From: Bacteroidales bacterium UBA2712
GTDB taxonomy: Bacteria > Bacteroidota > Bacteroidia > Bacteroidales > Paludibacteraceae
DNA length: 64,000 nucleotides
Direction of reading: 5' to 3'
Assembly (NCBI GenBank): GCA_002354055.1
Contig: DEKW01000017.1
Coordinates: 5,499-69,498 of the forward strand
Shown here: piece after piece, positions 15,784-25,135 of the stretch
Position numbering within the stretch: position 1 is the stretch's first letter
Layout of the letters: each line of letters opens with the position of its first letter
Position numbers and translations under genes: made by a program
Notes under the pieces: generated by a model
Told to the model about the DNA's origin: nothing
The model's input: the letters and a program-made list of their open reading frames with translations, nothing else
Databases searched by the model: none

Positions 15784-17217
15784 TTATTGCAGGGTGTGCG
15801 CTGAAGAGCCATCGAAACAATGCGTGCAAATCTGATTGCGCGGCAAGCCGATAGCTCGAATAAGCGTTTCAAGTTTGGTGAACTTCAGGGAGTTAAGCCC
15901 GAACTTCTCCGCAATCCGGTCAATCATCTGTTTGTACTCGGGAGAGTCCGTTGTGGAATACACCTTCACACGCTCGTCGTTAAGAGCCGCTTCGGGGCCT
16001 TCGAGTTCCGCAATGACGCGCCGGGTGATGAGTTCCATGACAGACTTGGATTCCGAGAAATTGATGAACGGACATCCATAGGTGAGCGGCGGACAAGCGA
16101 TACGCATGTGTATCTCCCGAGCCCCGCCTTCAATAAGGCATCGTGCGTTGTCACGCAACTGCGTTCCGCGAACGATGGAGTCATCACAAAGTAGCACGCG
16201 GCGGTCGCGAAGTATGGCATTGTTTTGAATGAGTTTCATCTTCGCAACCAAATCGCGCATGTTTTGATTAGCCGGCATGAAGGATCTCGGCCAGGTCGGT
16301 GTGTACTTGGAGATCGCCCGGCGGTAGATGACATTATGTCCCTCCGAATAGCCGACAGCCATGCCGATACCCGAGTCCGGCACGCCGCAACAACAGTCCA
16401 CAGGAGTGTCATCTTCCTTACCCATCGCATAACCGATATAGTTGCGCACATCCTCTACGTTACGCCCCTCGTAATTAGAGGTCGGGAAACCGTAATAGAC
16501 CCAGAGAAAAGCACACATCTGCATATGGTCGGGGTACGGTTCTGCAAGCTGTTGTACGCCTTCGGGTCTCAGGCGCACAATCTCCCCAGGACCTAAATCG
16601 CGGAGGTGGGTATAACCTAAGTTGAGGAAAGAAGAAGACTCGGACACCACGCAATAGGCATCCTCTTTCTGACCGAGAATGACCGGCGTGCGTCCCCATG
16701 AATCACGGGCACAGACGATTCCGTCCTCCGTCAGCATAATCAGCGAGAGGGAGCCTTTGATCTTCGCCTGGGCATTGCGGATACCCTCCACAATCGAGTC
16801 CTTCTGGATGATGAGCAGCCCCACTAACTCGGTAGGATTCACTTTTCCGGATGAGAACTCCGAGAGGTGCATGTCACTCTGGAGAATCTCTGTAGTCAGT
16901 TCCTCCAGGTTCGCAATCTTTCCTACCGTCGAGAGCGCAAAACGTCCCAGATGGGAGTTGAATAGCAGCGGTTGCGCATCGGTGTCAGAGATAATACCAA
17001 TACCGGCATTCCCGATAAACCGCGGCAACTCCTCCTCCATCTTCGTGCGGAAAGAGGTCTGTGCGATGGAGTGAATCACCCTGTTGAAGGTGCCTGATGA
17101 TGCATCATAAGTAGCGACGCCTGCACGGCGCGTTCCTAAATGGGAGTGATAATCCGTGCCGTAAAAGACATCGTTGATACAAGGGTTTTTACCTATTGAA
17201 CCGAAAAAACCTGCCAT
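15784..17217 (-). CDS. purF: Amidophosphoribosyltransferase-like protein with degenerate glutaminase domain
   Basis: 477 aa. The phosphoribosyltransferase half is intact: the PRPP loop RRVLLCDDSIVRGTQL is near residue 340, with CCCGVPDSGIGMAVGY upstream and CTHCFDGSSAH at the end. PurF makes phosphoribosylamine from PRPP and glutamine, the first purine step. The N-terminal Ntn-glutaminase half keeps the fold outline (MAGFFGSIG; GTDYHSHLGTRRAGVA), but residue 2 is Ala, not the catalytic Cys. The HRGQES and HTRWAT motifs are replaced (LGTRRAGVAT; IISDTDAQPL), and HNG is replaced by TVG. It may use ammonia, act with another protein, or be regulatory, with a standard PurF elsewhere. Position in the pathway block supports a purine role. 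Confidence 0.8.
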   Translation of the reverse strand: MAGFFGSIGKNPCINDVFYGTDYHSHLGTRRAGVATYDASSGTFNRVIHSIAQTSFRTKMEEELPRFIGNAGIGIISDTDAQPLLFNSHLGRFALSTVGKIANLEELTTEILQSDMHLSEFSSGKVNPTELVGLLIIQKDSIVEGIRNAQAKIKGSLSLIMLTEDGIVCARDSWGRTPVILGQKEDAYCVVSESSSFLNLGYTHLRDLGPGEIVRLRPEGVQQLAEPYPDHMQMCAFLWVYYGFPTSNYEGRNVEDVRNYIGYAMGKEDDTPVDCCCGVPDSGIGMAVGYSEGHNVIYRRAISKYTPTWPRSFMPANQNMRDLVAKMKLIQNNAILRDRRVLLCDDSIVRGTQLRDNARCLIEGGAREIHMRIACPPLTYGCPFINFSESKSVMELITRRVIAELEGPEAALNDERVKVYSTTDSPEYKQMIDRIAEKFGLNSLKFTKLETLIRAIGLPRNQICTHCFDGSSAHTLQ

Positions 17218-17241
17218 ATAACAGACTAATATTTGTGGTTA

Positions 17242-18189
17242 TTATTTGCTTTGTAAATATGCTGAGATATTTTTCTCAATGCGGGCAGCGAGGTCGTCGG
17301 TTTCCTCGCGCACGAATTTGTCACCGGTGATGCCCTCGAAAAGCTCGACATAGCGATCGGTGATGGAGCTGACGATAGAAGGCGTCATTTCCGGCACCTG
17401 CTGACCTGCTTTTCCTTGGAATCCATTATCCATAAGCCACTCGCGCACGAACTCCTTCGAGAGCTGGCGTTGCGGTTCTCCTGCGGCAAAACGCTCCGCA
17501 TAGCCGTCGGCATAGAAATAACGGCTGGAATCCGGAGTATGCACCTCGTCCATAAGCATCACCTGACCTTTATACGAACCGAACTCGTATTTAGTATCGA
17601 CGAGAATCAGTCCGTGTTGCGCAGCGATCTCCTGACCACGGGCAAAGAGTGCCAGCGCATATTTCTCCAGCAGTTCGTACTCCTTCTCCGGCACTAATCC
17701 GCGGGCGATGATCTCCTCACGCGAGATGTCCTCGTCGTGGGTGCCGATCTCCGCTTTGGTAGTCGGCGTGATGATGGGCGTCGGGAAGGCTTCGTTCTCG
17801 CGCATTCCTTCCGGTAGCTTGACACCGCAGATCTCACGTGCGCCGGCTTTGTACGCACGCCAAGCAGAACCGCAGAGGTAGCCACGGACAATCATCTCCA
17901 CCGGATAACCCTCGCAACGATAGCCCACAGAGACCATCGGATCCGGAGTTGCCAACAGCCAGTTAGGCACGATATCCCGCGTAGCGTTGAGGAACTTAGC
18001 GGCGATCTGATTCAGGATCTGACCCTTGTACGGAATACCTTCCGGCAGAATCACATCAAAAGCCGAGATACGATCGGTGGCTACCATGCAAAGTAGGTCA
18101 GAGCCCAGAAAATAGACATCACGCACTTTACCGTGATATACATCGGTCTGGCCGGGAAAAGAAAAGGAGGTTTTAGTTAACGCTTTCAT
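17242..18189 (-). CDS. purC: SAICAR synthase (phosphoribosylaminoimidazole-succinocarboxamide synthase)
   Basis: 315 aa, the long form of PurC. Ligates aspartate to CAIR using ATP. Diagnostic segments are YHGKVRDVYFLGSD near residue 18, VATDRISAFDVILPEGI near 37, VEMIVRGYLCGSAWRAYK near 97 and DTKYEFGSYKGQVMLMDE near 197. It is flanked by carB upstream and purF downstream on the same strand. The 36-bp gap to carB holds TTTTCAG-type repeats. Confidence 0.97.
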   Translation of the reverse strand: MKALTKTSFSFPGQTDVYHGKVRDVYFLGSDLLCMVATDRISAFDVILPEGIPYKGQILNQIAAKFLNATRDIVPNWLLATPDPMVSVGYRCEGYPVEMIVRGYLCGSAWRAYKAGAREICGVKLPEGMRENEAFPTPIITPTTKAEIGTHDEDISREEIIARGLVPEKEYELLEKYALALFARGQEIAAQHGLILVDTKYEFGSYKGQVMLMDEVHTPDSSRYFYADGYAERFAAGEPQRQLSKEFVREWLMDNGFQGKAGQQVPEMTPSIVSSITDRYVELFEGITGDKFVREETDDLAARIEKNISAYLQSK

Positions 18190-18225
18190 AACGTATTTAA
18201 TGTTCTGTTTCAGTTTTCAGTTTTG

Positions 18226-21200
18226 TTATTTGTACTCGTCCCAGGACTTGATAGCCAGGGTATCGAGAGGCACATCCAGGAAGGCATTGATGAACGCCAC
18301 CGCGAGTCGCGCATTAGTAATCAACGGGATATTCAGATCCACTGCCGTACGGCGCATCTTGTAGTAGCTGTCGTGTACCGAATCCGCCAGCGTGTCCACG
18401 GGGATGCCGACAAAGAGATCGATCTTCTTCTGGTGCATAAGGTCAGAGACAATCGGCTGTTTGAGTTGTCCGAACTCATCGACATGTTCCTTTTTATATA
18501 CGCGCACGTTCGGAATGCCCAAGCCGTTGAGGAATTCACTCGTTCCGCCGGTCGCATAGATCGTATAGCCGCGCGCTACGAGCCGTTTGATGGTATCGAG
18601 CATGTGTGCCCGCTGTTTCGGACCGCCGATAGCGAAGAGGATATTCTTCTCCGGAATCCGCATTCCCACGGACAGCATCGCCTTGAGCAGCGCACAGTTG
18701 GCATCCTCGCCCAAGCACCCTACCTCACCGGTCGAAGCCATATCGACACCTAAGATCGGGTCGGCATTCTGCAGGCGGTTGAAGGAGAACTGCGAGGCCT
18801 TGACTCCCACGTAATCAAAGTCAAAGAGCGACTTATGGGGTTTCTCCACCGGCAAGCCCAACATGATACGCGTAGCGATATCTATCAGGTTGATTTTCAA
18901 CACTTTGCTTACAAACGGGAAGGAACGCGACGCACGGAGGTTGCACTCGATAACTTTGATCTCGTTCTCTCGTGCCAGATATTGGATATTAAACGGTCCG
19001 GAGATATTCAACTCCCGGGCTATCTGTCCGGAGATACGTTTGATTCGGCGGACGGTCTCGATATACAGTTTCTGCGCGGGGAACATGATGGTCGCGTCGC
19101 CGGAGTGCACACCGGCATACTCCACATGCTCGGAGATCGCATAAGCGATGATCTCGCCGTCGCGCGCCACAGCATCCATCTCGACCTCTTTGGTATTGGT
19201 CATGAATTTGGAGATCACCACCGGGTGCTCTTTCGACACATTCGCCGCGAGGGCAAGGAACTTATGCAACTGCTCGTCGTTGGAGCAGACGTTCATCGCT
19301 GCGCCGGAGAGCACATACGACGGCCGTACGAGCACCGGATACCCTACCCGGTTGACAAATTTCTCCACGTCGTCCATCGACGTCAGAGCGCTCCATTCGG
19401 GCTGGTCCACACCGATGCGATCAAGCATGGCAGAGAACTTGTCACGGTCCTCGGCATTATCAATCGACTTCGCCGTCGTACCCAAGATCGGCACACGTTG
19501 CTTATCCAGTTTGACCGCCAGGTTATTCGGAATCTGACCTCCGGTCGAGACAATCACGCCATGCGGGTTCTCCAGCTCGATGATATCCATCACGCGTTCG
19601 AAAGTCAACTCGTCAAAATAAAGGCGGTCACAGATGTCATAATCGGTGGAGACGGTCTCCGGATTGTAGTTAATCATCACGGAGCGGTAACCGTTATTAC
19701 GGATGGTATGAAGGGCCTGTACGCCGCACCAGTCGAACTCTACGGACGAACCGATACGGTAGGCGCCGGAGCCCAATACGATGATGGATTTCTTATCGCC
19801 CTGGTAGTGTACGTCATTGGAAATGCCGCTATAGGTGAGATACAGATAATTGGTCTGCGCAGGGAACTCACCGGCGAGGGTGTCTATCTGCTTCACTACC
19901 GGCAGGATGCCCAGACTCTTTCTGTACTTGCGCATCTCCACCACCGCCTCGTCCATCGGCATCTTCTTACCAAGTCCCACAGCCCGCGCGATCTGGAAAT
20001 CCGAGAAGCCCAACTGTTTGGCGCGCAAAAGCAGATCGTGTCCGAGCTTCTTCAGGTCGCCTGTTTTCTTCAGTTCCTCATCCATGCGGATGATGTGCTC
20101 CAGACGCTGCAGGAACCAGTTGTCGATCTTCGTCAACTCATGGATGCGCTCCACGGAGTAGCCTTCGTACATCGCCTGCGCAATCGCAAAGATACGCTTG
20201 TCCGTCGGGGCTTTCAGCGCGGCATCGAGGTCCTCCACATGCAGTTCCTTGTTCTCCGTAAAGCCGTGCATCCCTTGCCCGATCATACGGAGACCTTTCT
20301 GGATTGCGTCTTCGAAAGTGCGGCCGATAGCCATCACCTCGCCTACGGATTTCATCGAACTGCCTAACTCACGATTCACGCCGCGGAACTTCGCCAAATC
20401 CCAACGGGGAATCTTACAAACGACGTAATCCAGCGCCGGTTCAAAGAAGGCGGAAGTGGATTTGGTCACCGAATTGGTCAACTCAAAAAGACCATAACCC
20501 AGACCTAACTTCGCCGCGACGAACGCCAGCGGATAACCCGTTGCCTTGGACGCCAGCGCCGATGAACGGCTCAGTCGTGCGTTGACCTCAATCACGCGGT
20601 AGTCCTCGGACTCTGGGTCAAAAGCATACTGCACGTTGCACTCGCCGACAATCCCCAAATGGCGAATAATACGGATCGCGAGCGCACGGAGTTTATGATA
20701 TTCGGAGTTCGTCAGTGTCTGCGAGGGCGCAATGACGATGGACTCGCCGGTATGGATGCCCAGCGGGTCGAAATTCTCCATGTTACAAACGGTGATACAG
20801 TTGTCGTACCGGTCGCGCACGACCTCATATTCGATCTCTTTCCATCCCTTCAGGGACTTCTCCACCAGCACTTGCGGCGAGAACGAGAAGGCTTTCTCCG
20901 CAAGGGCATTCAGTTGCTCCTCGTCGTCGCAGAAGCCCGAACCCAGACCGCCTAAAGCATAAGCCGCGCGGATGATCACAGGGTAACCTAACTCCGCTGC
21001 TGCACGACGCGCCTCTTCGATATTCTCGCACGCCTCGGATTTGATGGTCTTGACGTCAATCTGATCCAGCTGACGCACAAAGAGCTCACGGTCCTCGGTA
21101 TTGATGATCGTCTCAACCGGCGTACCGAGCACCTGCACGTTATATTTCTCCAACACCCCCGACCGATAGAGCGCCACGCCGCAGTTCAACGCCGTCTGGC

Positions 21201-21471
21201 CTCCGAAAGAAAGGAGGATACCGTCCGGACGCTCTTTCTCTATCAACCGCTCTACGAAATACGGCGTAACCGGCAGAAAATAGATATGATCCGCTACGCC
21301 TTCCGAGGTCTGGACGGTGGCGATATTGGGGTTAATAAGAATCGTCTCGACACCTTCCTCGTGCAGCGCTTTGAGGGCTTGCGAACCCGAATAATCGAAC
21401 TCGCCCGCCTCACCGATCTTCAAGGCACCGGAGCCAAGAACCAACACTTTATGAATATTCTCAAGTTTCAT
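18226..21471 (-). CDS. carB: Carbamoyl-phosphate synthase large subunit
   Basis: 1081 aa, full length. Two homologous ATP-grasp halves (residues ~1-400 and ~555-935), each with its own dinucleotide-like start (VLVLGSGALKIGEAGEFDYSG; IIVLGSGAYRIGSSVEFDWCG). The C-terminal MGS-like allosteric domain from ~940 contains YATGGTSEFLNGLG. With CarA it makes carbamoyl phosphate for PyrB (and arginine synthesis). It lies 8 bp after carA. The long antisense frames across it are coding shadows. Confidence 0.98.
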   Translation of the reverse strand: MKLENIHKVLVLGSGALKIGEAGEFDYSGSQALKALHEEGVETILINPNIATVQTSEGVADHIYFLPVTPYFVERLIEKERPDGILLSFGGQTALNCGVALYRSGVLEKYNVQVLGTPVETIINTEDRELFVRQLDQIDVKTIKSEACENIEEARRAAAELGYPVIIRAAYALGGLGSGFCDDEEQLNALAEKAFSFSPQVLVEKSLKGWKEIEYEVVRDRYDNCITVCNMENFDPLGIHTGESIVIAPSQTLTNSEYHKLRALAIRIIRHLGIVGECNVQYAFDPESEDYRVIEVNARLSRSSALASKATGYPLAFVAAKLGLGYGLFELTNSVTKSTSAFFEPALDYVVCKIPRWDLAKFRGVNRELGSSMKSVGEVMAIGRTFEDAIQKGLRMIGQGMHGFTENKELHVEDLDAALKAPTDKRIFAIAQAMYEGYSVERIHELTKIDNWFLQRLEHIIRMDEELKKTGDLKKLGHDLLLRAKQLGFSDFQIARAVGLGKKMPMDEAVVEMRKYRKSLGILPVVKQIDTLAGEFPAQTNYLYLTYSGISNDVHYQGDKKSIIVLGSGAYRIGSSVEFDWCGVQALHTIRNNGYRSVMINYNPETVSTDYDICDRLYFDELTFERVMDIIELENPHGVIVSTGGQIPNNLAVKLDKQRVPILGTTAKSIDNAEDRDKFSAMLDRIGVDQPEWSALTSMDDVEKFVNRVGYPVLVRPSYVLSGAAMNVCSNDEQLHKFLALAANVSKEHPVVISKFMTNTKEVEMDAVARDGEIIAYAISEHVEYAGVHSGDATIMFPAQKLYIETVRRIKRISGQIARELNISGPFNIQYLARENEIKVIECNLRASRSFPFVSKVLKINLIDIATRIMLGLPVEKPHKSLFDFDYVGVKASQFSFNRLQNADPILGVDMASTGEVGCLGEDANCALLKAMLSVGMRIPEKNILFAIGGPKQRAHMLDTIKRLVARGYTIYATGGTSEFLNGLGIPNVRVYKKEHVDEFGQLKQPIVSDLMHQKKIDLFVGIPVDTLADSVHDSYYKMRRTAVDLNIPLITNARLAVAFINAFLDVPLDTLAIKSWDEYK

Positions 21472-21479
21472 GTAGTAAC

Positions 21480-22559
21480 CTATTTGAGGAGTTGAATAAA
21501 GTCATCGAAAAGGAACTCGGTATCCACCGGTCCGGAACATGCTTCGGGGTGGAACTGCGCGGAGAACCAAGGCTCGCTTACATGTTTGATACCCTCGTTG
21601 GAGCCATCGTTCATGTTCACGAAAAGCGGTTCCCAACCTTCCGGAAGCGTCTTTGCATCCACCGCATAGCCGTGGTTCTGCGAGGTGATGAAGCACCGGT
21701 CGGTTCCCACCATACGCACCGGCTGGTTATGCGAGCGGTGGCCGTACGGGAGCTTATAAATGGTTGCTCCGGCGGCCTTGCCCAACATCTGATTACCCAT
21801 ACAGATACCCGCGATGGGTTTATGGGTCTTCATATACGTGCGGATATGTTCCGCCAGCGCCTGACAAGTGTCCGGGTTACCGGGGCCGTTCGAGAGGAAC
21901 AGACCGTCCGACTCCAGAGTATTGAAATCGTAGTTCCAGGGCACGCGGATGACCTCTACGCCGCGGCGGATGAGGCAACGGATGATATTATGCTTCACGC
22001 CGCAATCGACGAGAATCACTTTCTTTTTGTCCGGACCTTCGTTATAGCGGATGACCTCTTTGCACGATACCTGGTCCACAAAATTGATATCCTCGTACTG
22101 CGCTTCGGGAGCGGGCGCACAGCCCTCTATCTCGATCGAGCCGAGCATCACGCCGTTCTCGCGCAGCAGCATCGTCAGCGCTCGGGTATCAATCCCGGTG
22201 ATACCGGGTACACCTTCGCGGATGAGCCATTCGGAAAGGGTCTCTTTGCCGTTCCAGTGGCTGAACTCGCCGCTGTACTCGCTGCAGATGATCGCCCGGG
22301 CATAAATCCTGTCGGACTCCATGTACGTCGCCAGACCGTTCGGCTCAAAGGAAAACTCCGGCACGCCGTAGTTGCCCACCAGCGGATAAGTCAGCGTCAT
22401 CAATTGGCCGGCGTAACTGGGGTCGGTCAGAGACTCCGGATAACCCATCATCGCGGTATTGAAGACCACTTCACCGCTCACCGGCACATCGGCGCCGAAA
22501 CTGTAGCCCTCGAACGTCACGCCGTTGCTAAGTCTCAATATTGCTTTTTTTATCTCCAT
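21480..22559 (-). CDS. carA: Carbamoyl-phosphate synthase small (glutaminase) subunit
   Basis: 359 aa. An N-terminal CPS small-chain domain (residues ~1-150; LSNGVTFEGYSFG, GEVVFNTAMMGYPESLTDPSY) precedes a class I glutamine amidotransferase. The catalytic Cys is in IAGICMGNQMLG, and the His-Glu pair is in SAQFHPEACSGP. It releases ammonia from glutamine and channels it to CarB. The start overlaps the end of purA by 10 bp, so it is coupled to the purine genes upstream. Confidence 0.97.
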   Translation of the reverse strand: MEIKKAILRLSNGVTFEGYSFGADVPVSGEVVFNTAMMGYPESLTDPSYAGQLMTLTYPLVGNYGVPEFSFEPNGLATYMESDRIYARAIICSEYSGEFSHWNGKETLSEWLIREGVPGITGIDTRALTMLLRENGVMLGSIEIEGCAPAPEAQYEDINFVDQVSCKEVIRYNEGPDKKKVILVDCGVKHNIIRCLIRRGVEVIRVPWNYDFNTLESDGLFLSNGPGNPDTCQALAEHIRTYMKTHKPIAGICMGNQMLGKAAGATIYKLPYGHRSHNQPVRMVGTDRCFITSQNHGYAVDAKTLPEGWEPLFVNMNDGSNEGIKHVSEPWFSAQFHPEACSGPVDTEFLFDDFIQLLK

Positions 22560-23845
22560 ATAGTTGCTTCGCGATCGGGGCCCACCGAAATGATTCGGAT
22601 AGGCGTTTGCAGTTCGCGCTCCAAGAAATTGACATAGTTAATAAATGCTTCCGGCAGCTCCGCCTCTTTCGTACAATGCGTGAGGTCGGTCTGCCATCCC
22701 GGAAACTCCTCATAGACCGGCTCGACGTTCTCATCGATCGAGAACGGGAAATCACGCGTCTCTACCCCGTTGACACGGTACGCCGTGCAGGCTTTGATGA
22801 CGGGGAACGTGTCGAGCACATCGGATTTCATCATCAGCAGTTGGGTCACGCCGTTGAGCATGATCGTGTAGCGCAGAGCCACCAGGTCGATCCATCCGCA
22901 GCGGCGCTCACGGCCGGTCACCGCGCCATACTCATGACCGATGGCGCGGATCTTCGCACCGGTCTCGTCAAACAACTCCGTGGGGAACGGACCTGCGCCG
23001 ACACGGGTGCAATATGCCTTGAAGATACCATACACCTCTCTCACTTTGCTCGGAGCGATTCCGAGGCCTGTACAAGCCCCCGCACAAACGGTATTGCTTG
23101 AGGTCACAAACGGATAAGAACCGAAATCGATATCCAGCAGCGAACCCTGTGCGCCTTCGCAAAGGATGGACTTGTCTGCCTGAAGCGCTTTATTCACAAA
23201 GTGCTCACTGTCAACGAGTTGGAATCCGCGGAGGAACGCTATCGCCTCCATCCATTCCTTCTCCAGGGCTTCCAAACCCTCCATCGAAACAGCCGTTCCG
23301 CCTTTGGCTACCGCCGATGCATTGAGACCGTTGATCATCTCGATATGACGGTTACGTGCCTGCCGGTACTTCGCCTCAAAACCCTCTAAAATATCGCCTA
23401 CGCGCAGACCGTTTCGACTGATCTTGTCGGTGTACGTCGGACCGATGCCCTTGCCGGTTGTACCGATCTTCGCCTTGCCTTTTGCCGCTTCGTTGGCTTG
23501 ATCCAAAAGGCGGTGCGTCGGCAGAATCAGATGCGCTTTCTTGGAAATGAGCAGGTGTTCCTGCACGTTGTGTCCTGACGCCGATAACTCCTCCACCTCC
23601 TTGCGGAAGAGCACCGGATCCAGCACTACGCCATTTCCGATGAGGTTGGTCTTACCGCCTTGGAAGATACCGGACGGAATGCTCCGAAGCACATATTTCT
23701 GGCCGTTGAATTCCAGAGTGTGTCCGGCATTCGGACCGCCCTGAAAACGCGCCACTACGTCATATTTCGGGGTCAGGACATCGACCATCTTGCCTTTGCC
23801 CTCGTCGCCCCATTGAAGTCCTAAAAGTATATCCGCTTTTCTCAT
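22550..23845 (-). CDS. purA: Adenylosuccinate synthase
   Basis: 431 aa. Condenses IMP and aspartate with GTP, the first of two steps from IMP to AMP. The GTP-binding P-loop is LLGLQWGDEGKGKMVDVL (residues ~6-23). Other markers are NAGHTLEFNGQKYVLR and GTTGKGIGPTYTDKISRNGLRVGD near residue 128. The start codon overlaps the purB stop as ATGA. The stop overlaps carA. Confidence 0.98.
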   Translation of the reverse strand: MRKADILLGLQWGDEGKGKMVDVLTPKYDVVARFQGGPNAGHTLEFNGQKYVLRSIPSGIFQGGKTNLIGNGVVLDPVLFRKEVEELSASGHNVQEHLLISKKAHLILPTHRLLDQANEAAKGKAKIGTTGKGIGPTYTDKISRNGLRVGDILEGFEAKYRQARNRHIEMINGLNASAVAKGGTAVSMEGLEALEKEWMEAIAFLRGFQLVDSEHFVNKALQADKSILCEGAQGSLLDIDFGSYPFVTSSNTVCAGACTGLGIAPSKVREVYGIFKAYCTRVGAGPFPTELFDETGAKIRAIGHEYGAVTGRERRCGWIDLVALRYTIMLNGVTQLLMMKSDVLDTFPVIKACTAYRVNGVETRDFPFSIDENVEPVYEEFPGWQTDLTHCTKEAELPEAFINYVNFLERELQTPIRIISVGPDREATIWR

Positions 23846-25134
23846 AAACCTAACTGGTTAAAGATATAATCTACGTTTTTCATGTAATAATCGAGCGTGA
23901 AGCAACCGTCAATCTCTGCCTCGCTCAGCAGTTTCGTTACTTCGGGTGTCTTTTTGAGCCACTCCTGCATCTGACCGCCTTCCATCAGCGTCCGCATCGC
24001 AACGGGCTGCACGAGGTCGTAAGCCTGCTCGCGAACCAGCCCTTTTCCGATGAGCGCATTCATCACCCGTTGCGCAAAAATGGCGCCGTGCGTCAGACCG
24101 ATATTATGGAGCATGTTCTCCGGATAAACGACTAAGTTCTCCAGGATTCCCATCATTCGGTCTAACATGTAGTCCAACAGCATCGTCGCGTCCGGCAGCA
24201 CGATACGCTCGGTCGAAGAGTGCGAGATGTCGCGTTCATGCCAAAGGGCGATATTCTCCGACGCAGTGCACATGTATCCGCGCATCACGCGAGCGCACCC
24301 GCAAATATTTTCTGAGGAGATAGGATTGCGTTTGTGCGGCATCGCCGACGAGCCTTTCTGACCTTTTCGGAAAGCCTCTTCCACCTCACGAACCTCCTGC
24401 CGCTGCATGTTCCTAATCTCCAGAGCAATCTGCTCCAGCGAACCGGCAATGACAGCCAGCGTCGAGAGATAGAACGCGTGGCGGTCACGACCCAACACCT
24501 GCGTAGCAATCTTCGCGGACTCGATGCCCAGATGCTCGCATACATAACTCTGGATGAACGGCGGGATATTCGCGTAGTTGCCCACTGCGCCGGACAGTTT
24601 ACCGGCCTCTACCCCTTTGGCCGCCATCTCGAATCGCTCGATGTTGCGTTGCATCGTGGCGTACCAGAGTGCCCATTTCAGACCAAACGAAGTGACGTCT
24701 GCATGCATGCCATGCGTGCGGCCGATGACAGGCGTGAACTTAAACTCGTTGGCACGTTTTTGCAACACCGCCATGAATTTCTGCAAATCCTCGCGGAGGA
24801 TCGCGTTGGCTTGTTTTAGCAGGTATCCGTTAGCGGTATCTACCACGTCGGTGGACGTCAAACCGTAGTGAATCCACTTGCGCTCTTCGCCCAGGGACTC
24901 ACTCACCGTGCGGGTGAAAGCCACCACGTCATGCCGCGTGATCTCCTCAATCTCATGGATGCGGTCCACGTCAAAAGTCGCCTTCTCACGAAGTTTGGCG
25001 ATGTCTTCTTTCGGCACAACCCCTAACTCCGACCAGGCTTCCGCGGCTAAGAGTTCCACCTCTAAATAGGATTGAAACTTATTCCGCTCGGTCCATATTT
25101 GGCGCATTCCTGCGCGGGAATAACGATCTATCAT
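23842..25134 (-). CDS. purB: Adenylosuccinate lyase
   Basis: 430 aa. Cleaves SAICAR (IMP pathway) and adenylosuccinate (AMP branch). The family signature GSSAMPHKRNPISSENI lies near residue 263, with the conserved WIHYGLTSTDVVDTA near 86 and IGRTHGMHADVTSFGL near 139. It belongs to the shorter Bacillus/Thermotoga-type lyases. It lies 1 bp after purT and forms an ATGA overlap with purA. Confidence 0.97.
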   Translation of the reverse strand: MIDRYSRAGMRQIWTERNKFQSYLEVELLAAEAWSELGVVPKEDIAKLREKATFDVDRIHEIEEITRHDVVAFTRTVSESLGEERKWIHYGLTSTDVVDTANGYLLKQANAILREDLQKFMAVLQKRANEFKFTPVIGRTHGMHADVTSFGLKWALWYATMQRNIERFEMAAKGVEAGKLSGAVGNYANIPPFIQSYVCEHLGIESAKIATQVLGRDRHAFYLSTLAVIAGSLEQIALEIRNMQRQEVREVEEAFRKGQKGSSAMPHKRNPISSENICGCARVMRGYMCTASENIALWHERDISHSSTERIVLPDATMLLDYMLDRMMGILENLVVYPENMLHNIGLTHGAIFAQRVMNALIGKGLVREQAYDLVQPVAMRTLMEGGQMQEWLKKTPEVTKLLSEAEIDGCFTLDYYMKNVDYIFNQLGL

Positions 25135-25135
25135 A

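Noticed and set aside
18835..20367. 510-codon open frame antisense to carB
   Set aside because: It lies wholly inside carB, has no recognisable domain and no promoter; other long antisense frames over carA, purA and lysS are of the same kind.
21492..22637. 381-codon open frame antisense to carA
   Set aside because: Shadow of the conserved carA reading frame; His/Arg-rich composition and no family resemblance.
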